Shown here: piece by piece, positions 7,892-15,930 of the stretch | How the letters are laid out: the number at the start of each line of letters is the position of its first letter | Position numbering within the stretch: the first letter of the stretch is position 1 | Assembly (NCBI RefSeq): GCF_014522205.1 | Contig: NZ_CP046884.1 | Span: 248,001-312,000 of the forward strand | DNA: 64,000 bases | Source: Corynebacterium poyangense | GTDB taxonomy: Bacteria; Actinomycetota; Actinomycetes; Mycobacteriales; Mycobacteriaceae | Direction: 5' to 3' | Made by a program: the position numbers and the translations under genes | Notes under the pieces: model-generated | What the model was told of the DNA's origin: nothing | Seen by the model: the letters and a program-made list of their open reading frames with translations, nothing else | Databases searched by the model: none

Positions 7892-8659
7892 ATGCCTCAA
7901 CCAACCGCTGTCACCCGCATCTCCTTAAACCGGGGTCAACAAATCCTGGTCGGCGTGGGGGCTCTTCTTATCGCCGCTACCTGGCTCTTTTTAGTACTCA
8001 CCCGGCCAGATACCTGGGAGGACGGGCTTAGCTCAACCCCCGCGTTGATCACGCTACTTGGCTATGTGGGCGGAGCTATCGCTCTGCTTATCGCCACAGT
8101 TCCGGCTTTACCCACCCGCATCATCGCCATCATCCCGGTGGCCTTGGTCTTGAACATCGTCATCGGGGAAATTGTCGGTTCGGTAGGTATCCCGCTGTAT
8201 CTAGACACCATCGGAACTGTTTTTATTGCAGCTCTTGCCGGCCCCATCACCGGCACCGCCACCGGGGTGCTCACCAGCGTGGTGTGGAGTTTCCTCAACC
8301 CTGCCGCCTTGCCCTTCGCCGCTGGAAATGCTCTCATTGGTTTTCTGTCTGGCTGGGCGATTAAAAAAGGATCCTTCAAAAACATTGTGTGGGTGATTAT
8401 CACCGGCGTTCTTCTCGGAGCAATCGCCGGAGTCATCTCAGCCCCCGTAGCAGCTTTCGTCTACGGCGGAACTGCAGGTGTCGGCACCGGAGCGGTGGTT
8501 TCTCTCTTCCGAGAAATGGGGCAATCCTTACTCAGCGCAGTGACGCTGCAATCTTTCTTATCAGACCCCCTCGACAAAGCAATCGTCATGGTTTTGGTCT
8601 GGGCGTCATTGAAGTATCTTCCGGGCCGGGTGCGCCGCAACCTGGGAGTCCAGGACTAG
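7892..8659 (+). CDS. ECF transporter substrate-binding (S) component
   Basis: The 255-residue protein is almost entirely hydrophobic, with about six membrane helices. A Gly/Ala-rich segment FIAALAGPITGTATGVLTSVVWSF is followed by PAALPFAAGNALIGFLSGWA, the arrangement seen in many ECF S components. The chosen ATG at 7892 gives MPQPTAVTRISL; a GTG 15 bases upstream is also possible. Its stop overlaps the GTG start of the T component (TAGTG), and an ATPase gene follows, completing an energy-coupling-factor module. The substrate is unknown; the adjacent nucleoside hydrolase hints at a nucleoside-related molecule. Confidence 0.75.
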   Translation: MPQPTAVTRISLNRGQQILVGVGALLIAATWLFLVLTRPDTWEDGLSSTPALITLLGYVGGAIALLIATVPALPTRIIAIIPVALVLNIVIGEIVGSVGIPLYLDTIGTVFIAALAGPITGTATGVLTSVVWSFLNPAALPFAAGNALIGFLSGWAIKKGSFKNIVWVIITGVLLGAIAGVISAPVAAFVYGGTAGVGTGAVVSLFREMGQSLLSAVTLQSFLSDPLDKAIVMVLVWASLKYLPGRVRRNLGVQD

Positions 8660-9393
8660 TGACGTCGCGCCGGGTTGGCGTCGAGCCTTCATCTCGTCCC
8701 CACGGATGGAACCCCCTTACGGGTTTTTCGCTGGCCGCTTCAGCCTGGATCCTCGCCCTCGGAATCAATCAATGGTGGTGTTCGTGCCTTCTCATCGCCC
8801 TGGGTTTAGCCGCCTCCTTCTGCGGGCCGCGCGGAGGAGCCACGGTGCTGGGGGCCGTGGGGCTAAGTATCCCCATTTTCGCCTCGATGGTCATTGTGCA
8901 TAGTCCGCACGGGCATATTCCCTGGTGGGGGCCGCTCACTCGGGACGGCATGTGGCTGGCAACCGAACTAGGGCTTCGTTACTTTGCCCTCATGATTACT
9001 TTCCTCGCTGCGGCCGCCGCCACCACGGTGCCGCAATTAGCTAAGGCCCTGCAACAGGCTGGGGTGAACCCGCGGATCACCTATGTAGTGTGCGCTGCGC
9101 TGCAACTTTTCCCGGAAGGTCAAGCTACTGTGCAACGGGTGCGGGAGGCTCATATTCTTGCTGGGCGTCAGGTTCGGGGGATACGGAGTATTCCGCGAAT
9201 AGCGCTTCCTACCATGAGTCAGCTTATTGCCAGAGGTAGTGAACGCGGCATTGCTTTAGAAATGACTGGCTTGCAACGTCCAGGCCCGCGCACTCTTCTT
9301 GTGCCGGTGCCTGATTCTCCCCTCCAGAAGTATGTCCGACGCCTACTGCCCGCCTTTGCGCTGGCTCTGGTTTTAGGGGTAGCGCTGTGGTGA
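8659..9393 (+). CDS. ECF transporter transmembrane (T) component
   Basis: The open frame extends further upstream, but the sensible start is the GTG at 8659 that overlaps the S-component stop; this gives 244 residues (begins MTSRRVGVEPSSRP). It has several transmembrane helices and the two cytoplasmic coupling elements expected of EcfT/CbiQ proteins: VREAHILAGRQVRG and the later LIARGSERGIALEMTGL, close to the A-R-G/A-L-E-x-R-G pattern that docks on the ATPases. It overlaps the next gene by 7 bases. Its role is to couple ATP hydrolysis to toppling of the S component in the membrane. Confidence 0.8.
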   Translation: MTSRRVGVEPSSRPHGWNPLTGFSLAASAWILALGINQWWCSCLLIALGLAASFCGPRGGATVLGAVGLSIPIFASMVIVHSPHGHIPWWGPLTRDGMWLATELGLRYFALMITFLAAAAATTVPQLAKALQQAGVNPRITYVVCAALQLFPEGQATVQRVREAHILAGRQVRGIRSIPRIALPTMSQLIARGSERGIALEMTGLQRPGPRTLLVPVPDSPLQKYVRRLLPAFALALVLGVALW

Positions 9394-10610
9394 ACCTTGA
9401 AGAAATTCCAGGTCAGGTGACTCAGATTGTCGGCGCCTCCGGATCTGGGCTAACACGCTTAGCGCACCAGTGGTATCAGTCTCCTCCGCAACAGTGGGCT
9501 GAGGCTGGGGAGGTGGCGTTGGTGCTTCAAGAAGCCAGTGCCCATATCTCAGGACTAAGAGCTACCGTCTATGAGGAGCTGGTATTCCCCCTGGAACAAC
9601 GCGGACTTGCCCCTTCCCTTATGCGGGAGAAGGTCAACCAGATGCTTCAGACCATCGGTTTAACGACGTATGCTCAGCACCACCCGGCGCAGCTGTCTGG
9701 CGGGCAAACCCGCAGGTTAGCGTTGGGGGTAACAATGATTACTGAGCCAGGAACGTTGATTGTTGATAACGCTTTTGCGGGTTTGGATACGGATTCTCGG
9801 CACACCCTTGCCACGGCCTTGCGCGAGTTGGCAAACCAAGGAACCGGAGTTGTTGTTTTAGGGCACAGCGTGAACGCTGACCTGGGCGGGGTAGTTGTCT
9901 ATCACGGGGATAGCCAAGAAACTCCGGTAGTTCTTCCAGCGAAGATAGAGCCGACGTCAAGCTACGTGCTGCTTTCTGGGGTGCACGCTATCCGCGGGGT
10001 GAACCGAAAACCACGGTGGCGCCTAGGGCGTCGGGTCAACAACAACCCATCGGTTTTTCAGGTTGGCCCAGTGGATCTCCGGGTGCCGCGCGGTGGGGTG
10101 TTGTGGTTGCGTGGCGACAACGGCAGCGGGAAAACCTCGTTGCTGCGGGCGGCAGCCGGTGTGGATCAAGCTAGCCGAGTTAGTGCTGCTGAACCTTCCC
10201 CCACCGTGTCTTTGGCGGTGCAGCACGCTGCCGATCAAGTGGTGGAACCCACTGTCGCTGCGATGTTGCAATCTGGTTCGGGGGCAGGGCTGTGTGCTGG
10301 CCCAGCCTCTGGGGTTGCTAGGGGCTTGGGTGTTGATCCGCAAGCGCACCCATTGGATTTGAGCCAATCTGATCTGCGCATTATTCAAGTGGTGGCGGCA
10401 GCCCGGCGACATGCCGACGTGTTGGCTCTGGATGAACCGGACGTTGGGGTAGACCGGGCTGGTCGCAATACCTTGCACCGGATCATCGCCGCTGAGTTAG
10501 CGGCGCACAGAGCTGTGGTGATGACCTGCCATGATGAAAGTTTCTTTGCCGAAGTAGCCGAATATGCGCAGGTTAAGGAGCAGTGGCTACCGGGAGTTTC
10601 GGGTTCATGA
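9387..10610 (+). CDS. ECF transporter ATPase, two fused ABC domains with complementary degeneration
   Basis: The 407-residue protein contains two ABC domains in tandem, the energising subunits of the ECF importer. Domain 1 (about 1-190) has Walker A GASGSGLTRL, where the essential Lys is Leu, and Walker B TLIVDNAFAGLD, where the catalytic Glu position is Asn; its signature LSGGQTRRLAL is intact. Domain 2 (about 215-407) has an intact Walker A GDNGSGKTSLL and Walker B VLALDEPDVGVD, but its signature reads LSQSDLRII. Pairing domain 2's Walker motifs with domain 1's signature leaves one competent ATP site, as in asymmetric ABC dimers. A GTG start overlaps the T gene. The changes look like functional asymmetry rather than decay, because each half loses the opposite set of motifs. 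Confidence 0.85.
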   Translation: MVNLEEIPGQVTQIVGASGSGLTRLAHQWYQSPPQQWAEAGEVALVLQEASAHISGLRATVYEELVFPLEQRGLAPSLMREKVNQMLQTIGLTTYAQHHPAQLSGGQTRRLALGVTMITEPGTLIVDNAFAGLDTDSRHTLATALRELANQGTGVVVLGHSVNADLGGVVVYHGDSQETPVVLPAKIEPTSSYVLLSGVHAIRGVNRKPRWRLGRRVNNNPSVFQVGPVDLRVPRGGVLWLRGDNGSGKTSLLRAAAGVDQASRVSAAEPSPTVSLAVQHAADQVVEPTVAAMLQSGSGAGLCAGPASGVARGLGVDPQAHPLDLSQSDLRIIQVVAAARRHADVLALDEPDVGVDRAGRNTLHRIIAAELAAHRAVVMTCHDESFFAEVAEYAQVKEQWLPGVSGS

Positions 10611-10642
10611 CCTAGCATAGAAAGATATGCGAAAGGGAGCCT

Positions 10643-11849
10643 GTGACTAACGTGACCAAGAAAATTCCGCCGGAAATATGGGTATTAATATCGGCGGCTT
10701 TTATTATTGCCTTGGGTTATGGGCTCATCGCCCCCATCATTCCGCAATTTGCCCGCAGCTTCGATGTCAGCATGGCAGCCGCCAGCGCCGTGGTTTCAAT
10801 CTTTTCTTTCTCTCGCCTGGTCTTTGCCCCACTAAGCGGCAAACTCATAGATTTCCTAGGCACCCGAAAAGTCTATGTAACCGGGTTAATCACGGTAGGC
10901 ACCACCACCGCCGGTGTTTCCCTTGTCCAACACTACGGGCAGATCATCCTTCTCCGAGGCATCGCCGGAATCGGCTCCACGATGTTCACCGTGTCCGCCA
11001 TGGCGTTGATTATCCGCCTAGCCCCCACCGACATTCGCGGCCGGTGCTCCTCGATGTACGCCTCGGCTTTCCTCATCGGCAACATTATTGGTCCGCTCCT
11101 GGGAGCTGCGCTATCTGGTCTAGGAATGCGTTGGCCTTTCTTTATCTACGGCGTAGGGGTGCTGTGCGCGGCTTTGGTAGTGACACTGAAAATGCCGCGC
11201 CGCATAGGCGCTAAACCAGTCACAAACACCCCACAACCTCCGATGCGTTTCCGCGAGGCTTTCCGCGATCCCGCCTACCGCTGTGCCCTGCTCAGTGCGT
11301 TTTCAACAGGTTGGTCTAATTTTGGGTACGCGTTGCTATCCTTCCGCTGTTCGCCGCTGCCATCTTCCGCCACGATGGCGCCATAGCGGGTTTAGCAATG
11401 GCTGCTTTCGCTCTAGGAAATGCTGTCTGCCTGCAATTTTCTGGAAGATTATCCGACAACATAGGCCGACGACCACTACTTATTGCAGGTTTAGCAATGA
11501 ACGCGCTGTTCACCGGGGTCCTTGGTTTAGCGCACCACGTGTGGAGTGTTCTTCTCTTATCCGCTCTATCCGGGGCCGGTTCAGGAATCTACAATCCAGC
11601 CCAACAAGCCGTCATCGCCGATGTTGTGGGGGCGGATCGGTCCGGCGGTAAGGTGTTAGCGAACTTCCAGATGGCGCAGGATTTCGGTTTCCATCCGCCA
11701 TTGCTGAGTGGGTTGGCTTTGGCTGGGGTTTTGGTATCTGCGGAATGGTGTCTCTCTTTTCCCTGAGTTGCTGGATCCTAGGTGGCAGAGAAACACTACC
11801 GGCGTTGACACAACAGTCTTCTTGCGCCGGATTTTCCTGCCGGCGCTAA
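10643..11849 (+). pseudogene. MFS transporter, frameshifted
   Basis: The first frame (10643-11386) encodes about 230 residues of a 12-helix MFS drug/multidrug-type exporter (IALGYGLIAPIIPQFARSF; SFSRLVFAPLSGKLIDFLGTRK). Near 11330 the frame breaks: AAT TTT GGG TAC should continue GVRVAILPLFAAAIF in another frame, as if one G of a G-run was lost. That second frame runs through LQFSGRLSDNIGRRPLL to about 11690. There a second shift moves the C-terminal helix (GFGICGMVSLFSLSCWILGGRETL) into a third frame ending with TAA at 11847-11849. With two disruptions it is very unlikely to make a working transporter. It faces the remnant isonitrile synthase/P450 genes, whose product it may once have exported. 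Confidence 0.82.
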
Positions 11850-11873
11850 GAGATAAGGAAAAGAAGCGTGCTG

Positions 11874-12233
11874 TTAGTCAGCGTTTTCGGCGACCGTTTG
11901 ATACCCCACCTTCGCTGCTTGCCCTAACGTCACCGGTCCTAGGTCTTGGTTCTTTTCCCATAACGTATCCGGAGAGCCTGGGGTGTAGGTTTTAATCTCC
12001 CCCGCGGCGTCTAAGGTCACCAAAGCCAGAAGATCAGGGGAGGTTTGTTCGCACACCGCCCAGCTATAAAGCTTGTCTTCCATCCAGCCGGATTCGGCAT
12101 CATTTAAATCCTGCAATGGGGATGCGGGGATGAGTGCGCTAAAGGTAGCTGTGTCATCAAAAGTAGATTGACCATGCAAGGCTCTAAGATAAAACCGGCC
12201 GGCGTTGATGTCATAGGGTTCCATACTGACCAT
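11874..12233 (-). CDS. Hypothetical protein, 119 residues
   Basis: The intact frame begins MVSMEPYDINAGRFYLRA and ends YQTVAENAD. It starts 6 bases after the stop of the isonitrile-synthase fragment on the same strand, so it probably belonged to the same operon. The product is acidic and soluble, with no signal peptide or membrane segment. I do not recognise the family. Because its neighbours are broken, it may no longer be functional even though its own frame is open. Confidence 0.55.
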   Translation of the reverse strand: MVSMEPYDINAGRFYLRALHGQSTFDDTATFSALIPASPLQDLNDAESGWMEDKLYSWAVCEQTSPDLLALVTLDAAGEIKTYTPGSPDTLWEKNQDLGPVTLGQAAKVGYQTVAENAD

Positions 12234-12239
12234 TTTAGG

Positions 12240-12737
12240 TTAGTACGCGTTGACCAATGCTGGTTCTTGGTAATACATTACGTGAGCAATGGAGTTACCA
12301 CTGTGGTCTTCATCCACTTTCACTACCGCTTCACCGACATGTTGAGCTTGATCGTGGCGAACGAGTTCCGGGGTTCCATCTCGGTGATATAAGACCACCG
12401 AATGCCAAGGCGTTGTCCACGTTCCGGCACAGCGAATAAGCTGAATCCCAAACTTTTCCGCCCCTACGGGCTGCGGGTGAATACTGAGCCGAAGAGCGCG
12501 AGGAAAATGCGACTGAACAACAGTACCCCAGGCTCTGCTTCTGCTTAATACCCGATAGGCTCGACGCTTAGCTTCCCGACGTCGAGCCGACGGTGTAAGC
12601 GCAGCTAATTCTTCTTCCTGGTCCGCACACATAAACCTCGTCATGCCGCAGAGTACCCGAGCAATCTCTTCATCCTCTTTCACTTTCGCTCGCAACTGGC
12701 TCACAGATTCACTCCACCCCTCATCCAGCCAGAAGAA
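12240..12737 (-). pseudogene. Isonitrile synthase (PvcA/DIT1 family), C-terminal half only
   Basis: The open frame (12737 to 12240; first start codon GTG at 12704) matches the C-terminal half of pyoverdine/dityrosine-type isonitrile synthases. Visible hallmarks are the TRFM helix, FPRALRLSIHPQPVGAEKFG and TWTTPWHSVVLYHRDG, then a final strand. Family members are about 300-330 residues and form an isonitrile from the amine of Tyr or Trp using a pentose phosphate; here about 165 remain. Upstream the frame meets a stop at 12738-12740, exactly where plus-strand ftsK-like sequence begins, so the N-terminal half was lost at a rearrangement. Assignment is by recalled motif similarity; a profile search for PF05141 would settle it. 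Confidence 0.7.
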
Positions 12738-13735
12738 CTATCGGCTCAACCGCCTCACTCAGAATCCTTTTTCTCCTGGATCGATGAGCACTCCGATGGC
12801 CTAGGTCTTAGCCTCATTGGAATAGCCGTTGTCTTAGGCGCATCCGTATGGTTCGACGTCGCAGGGCCAGTAGGCGAAGCCATTGACACCGGAGCTCATT
12901 TCCTCATCGGGGCAGGCGCCTGATTCTTCCGGTGGCGCTCGTGGTCTTTGCTATCGCCCTCATGCTCAACAAACTTCGCGATATTCCGCATCGCGCCCAA
13001 GGCACCCTCGGTGTCGCCATTATTGTGTTGGCCATGCTGGCACTTATTCACGTTTTTGCTGGCAATCCAATTGACAGCACTGGCCGCGGCCGCGCCGGAG
13101 GCATAATCGGGGCGGTCATAGGCGGTCCCCTGTCTCTAGGATTTAGCACCTATTTGGCGGTCCCGATTCTGGCTTTGGTATTAGTCTATGGCGCACTCAA
13201 AGCCACAGGCATTACCACCCGAGAATTTGTCAACGTCATCAAAGAACTGATCCAAGGTTCCTCCTCAGAAGAGGAATCAGATGACGATGACCGTTACGGC
13301 CACGTGGATTTCGAATTAGAGGAACGTGCCGCTGGTAAGGATCCCTCCCACACCACCGCGCCCACAGTAGCTATACCGCGTCGAGCTCCCAGGCGTCGCT
13401 CCACCTCAAAAAGCGGGGTTTTTCAGCCGCATCTGCCCAGGAGCAGACACTGAAACTGGATTATTCGGGGCGACGCCAGCTGCCGCGGTTTATCCCGAAA
13501 CAATAATTCTGCAGGTGGTGGGGAAGATCCCACAGTAGAGCTATCATCGGACGATCCCGTTGCCCAAACGCATCAACGCTGGGTGGCAAGCGCTCGTGCT
13601 TATCAGCAAAGTGAGCACTCGGATCCGGTGGAACACAGAGATCCGAGGGAGGATTCTGAGCAGACTACGACTCCGCCAACAACTCCTGTAGCTGCCCCAG
13701 TCTCGACACCCCAGCCGACACTGGCAAAGACTGTT
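12735..13735 (+). pseudogene. FtsK N-terminal fragment (membrane domain and linker), frameshifted
   Basis: From about 12735 the plus strand encodes FFSWIDEHSDGLGLSLIG and then VVLGASVWFDVAGPVGEAI, the first transmembrane helices of an actinobacterial FtsK/SpoIIIE translocase. A TGA at 12921-12923 interrupts it. The match resumes in another frame (ILPVALVVFAIALML, then the helices LGVAIIVLAMLALIHVF and YLAVPILALVLVYGAL) and runs into an acidic, Pro-rich linker. The linker continues past a stop at about 13453 with further frame changes up to about 13735. The motor and gamma domains are absent. The segment replaces the missing halves of two neighbouring genes, so it is an inserted, dead gene piece. 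The chromosomal ftsK should exist elsewhere. Confidence 0.72.
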
Positions 13736-13737
13736 GG

Positions 13738-14510
13738 CTGGAAGATCATAGAGTTGCGTTCTTCGGGAGTAATAACTCCGTGAGAAGCTGCAAACACAAT
13801 ATTTTCTACAATGCTGTGCTCTGGACCAGGTTCTTGGGTGGGATCTTCCAGTGCAGTTACCAGGTCGAAGATAAATTCTTGCAGTTGCTGGAGGCGTCGC
13901 TCATAGATGTGTCGCTCTGGGTGCTCTGGCCCAACCGGGGCAACGACACTGCACCATTCAGCGCGGAAAGCGTCGCGGAATTGAGCAGGAAGACCAATAG
14001 CGTCTGCCAGCACCAGGAGAGGGAGTTTAGCGGCGAAGTGCGACACGAGGTCTACGGGGTTGCGATGAGTGGCGTGGGAGGGCAGCTGCTCAATAAGTGT
14101 TTGAATATGTGCTGTGATCTGGGGGCGAAGTTTTTCTACCGCCGAGCAGATAGCGGTTCAGCAACAAGTGGCCTCATGACGTCATGGCGTTCATCATCCA
14201 CGTGAAGAAGATGAACCTGCAGTTCCGAGTGCTGCGGTTCAGGCATGATCGAAGCATGGTGGAGGAAGTATTCGCTGGCGTAGCGGTGATCCTTAGAAAT
14301 ACGCGGGTCCCGCATAATGCCTCGGGCAACGTCATAGTTAGTGATAAGCCAGGCGTGAACGGCAGGAAAATCTACTGGATGCACTGCGCCGGCGTCTTGT
14401 AGTTTTTGGAAAAGGTGATAGGGGCAGGCGTGATAGCTTTCATCACCTAAGAAAGTTCGGGGCAAGCTGGGGTCTGGTTGACCGTGTGGGCGTTGTGCGC
14501 TAGACGTCAT
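13738..14510 (-). pseudogene. Cytochrome P450, frameshifted and C-terminally truncated
   Basis: The first frame (14510 down to about 14137) begins MTSSAQRPHGQPDP and includes CPYHLFQKLQDAGAVHPVDF, WLITNYDVARGIMRDPRIS and HLLHVDDERHDVMRPLV, typical of bacterial P450 N-terminal halves (the C-helix motif is normally H-x-x-x-R). At about 14137 a TAG interrupts; a one-base shift restores VEKLRPQITAHIQTLIEQL and then DLVSHFAAKLPLLVLADAIG. The match stops at PEERNSMIF, just before the oxygen-binding I helix. The I helix, ExxR and heme Cys loop are missing, so no heme enzyme can be made. Isonitrile synthases and P450s commonly share clusters, as with yeast DIT1/DIT2, so this was probably the tailoring enzyme of the same lost pathway. 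Confidence 0.82.
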
Positions 14511-14880
14511 ACCCGAACTGTCGGGAAGTTATAAAGAAAAGTTCCGTAGGGTCACAGATTTCTTAGCAGAATCCTAAAATTGATCATTATCCCAGGTCAA
14601 TGCGGTTATATTGACAAGTATCGAGAGAGTAGTCGGATACTGAAGGCATTTAGTTCCCTGCTAACCCCAGATGGTGACACCGCGATGAGGGTAACCTTTT
14701 TCTTGATATTCCTTAACTACATGCCAGAACTCACTGTGAAAAAACTTTGCTGCGTAGGGGATAAAAAATTCTTTGGCCGTGCATAGTGGCGGACGTTTGT
14801 TAGGGTCAGGGCTCGTAACTACACCAGCACGTGATGTTGTGCCTCGTGGTGAGTGGACTGGCAACAATGAGGAGTAACTT
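14511..14880. other. Intergenic region, possibly with a decayed gene remnant
   Basis: About 370 bases between the P450 remnant and the iron-type lipoprotein gene. On the minus strand 14661 to about 14825 reads ordinary-looking protein (PPLCTAKEFFIPYAAKFF, then YPHRGVTIWG and a stop), which could be the end of a lost gene, but I cannot name it. The part next to 14880 must hold the promoter of the uptake operon; I found no convincing DtxR operator there. The Shine-Dalgarno for the lipoprotein is GAGGAG just before its GTG. Confidence 0.35.
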
Positions 14881-15930
14881 GTGTCCCGCCGTTTCTCGAC
14901 GAAATATTGCGCGTTAAGCCTGAGCTTCGTGCTAGCCCTGACTGCTTGTACAAACAATTCCTCTCCGCAGGAAGAAAGTGGTGCCCCGCAGCAGGATAAC
15001 ACTGGGTTTCCTATGACGGTGAAGGATTGTGAAGGCCACCCCAGCATCATTGACCAGGCCCCACAAAAGACAGTGACAGCTAATAGCGCTGCTGCGGAAC
15101 TGGGGATAAGGTTGGGTGCGCAAGACCGGATTATCGGTACCGGTTGGTCGCGGGGTTTATCTTCTCTGCCCGAGGATATTCGCCACGAGGCAGAAAGCAT
15201 TCCCAGTTTGGGGGAGGGTGGAATCCCCAAGGAAACACTTCTTACCAGCGGTGCTGAGGTGTACGTCGACGCCTTTGGGCAGATGAAGAATATGCAAGGT
15301 GACACCCCCACCGGTCAAGATTTCCAACGAGCCAACATGGTTCAGGTGTTATTGCACTCTTCAGCCTGTGCGCGTGTTCTTCCAGGGCCGCGGGAAAATC
15401 TGGATCAGGTGTATGAGGATATAGCGCTGTTGGGGAACATGTATGAACAACATTCTCGGGCTGAGGAGCTTATTGACCAGATGAAGAAGGAGATAACGGC
15501 TACCCAAGAAGAATTTGGGTTGGAACATCAGGATTCACCTCGGCCACGAGTTTTCTACTTCTCGCCGGATACCACCGCGCGGGGGATGGTCACTATCGGC
15601 AATAAACAGATTGCCAATGCTGTTTATCAATTAGCCGGGGTAGAGAATGTTTTCGCTGACCATGACCAAGATATGTTCCCGGTCACCTGGGAAGACGTCG
15701 TTGCCGCTGACCCTGACTATATTCAGGTAGCTTTGCGTCGTAAGCCTTCTACAGAAGCACAAGACGAAGACTGGAAATCAGCGCTAGATTTTCTCCATAA
15801 CGATCCGCGGACCAAAGATCTTCGAGCCGTTAAGAACAGCCACATCATCCGGCTGTCTGCCGAAGACACCACTCTGCCTGGGGTGGAGAATTCCCACGCC
15901 ATCCGAACGCTGGCGAAAGCTACTCACTAA
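14881..15930 (+). CDS. Substrate-binding lipoprotein of an iron/siderophore-type ABC importer
   Basis: The 349-residue product has a lipoprotein signal peptide with lipobox LTAC (Cys23; ALSLSFVLALTACTNNSS), so it is anchored outside the cell membrane. The rest is a PeriBP (FepB/BtuF-type) domain: KTVTANSAAAELGIRLGAQDRIIGTGW opens the first lobe, a long connecting helix follows (NLDQVYEDIALLGNMYEQHS), and ADPDYIQVAL lies in the second lobe. GTG start preceded by GAGGAG. It overlaps the permease start (TAATG). Such proteins bind ferric siderophores, heme or corrinoids; the convergent biosynthetic operon downstream suggests a siderophore-like ligand, which is inference. Confidence 0.88.
   Translation: MSRRFSTKYCALSLSFVLALTACTNNSSPQEESGAPQQDNTGFPMTVKDCEGHPSIIDQAPQKTVTANSAAAELGIRLGAQDRIIGTGWSRGLSSLPEDIRHEAESIPSLGEGGIPKETLLTSGAEVYVDAFGQMKNMQGDTPTGQDFQRANMVQVLLHSSACARVLPGPRENLDQVYEDIALLGNMYEQHSRAEELIDQMKKEITATQEEFGLEHQDSPRPRVFYFSPDTTARGMVTIGNKQIANAVYQLAGVENVFADHDQDMFPVTWEDVVAADPDYIQVALRRKPSTEAQDEDWKSALDFLHNDPRTKDLRAVKNSHIIRLSAEDTTLPGVENSHAIRTLAKATH

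Noticed and set aside
8389..8658. Upstream extension of the T-component ORF
   Set aside because: This part overlaps the S component in another frame and reads Arg/Ser-rich non-membrane sequence; the GTG at 8659 coupled to the S stop is the better start.
14661..15311. 216-residue minus-strand ORF over the lipoprotein start
   Set aside because: Most of it is antisense to the lipoprotein gene; only its last 50 codons look protein-like and they are noted as a possible remnant.
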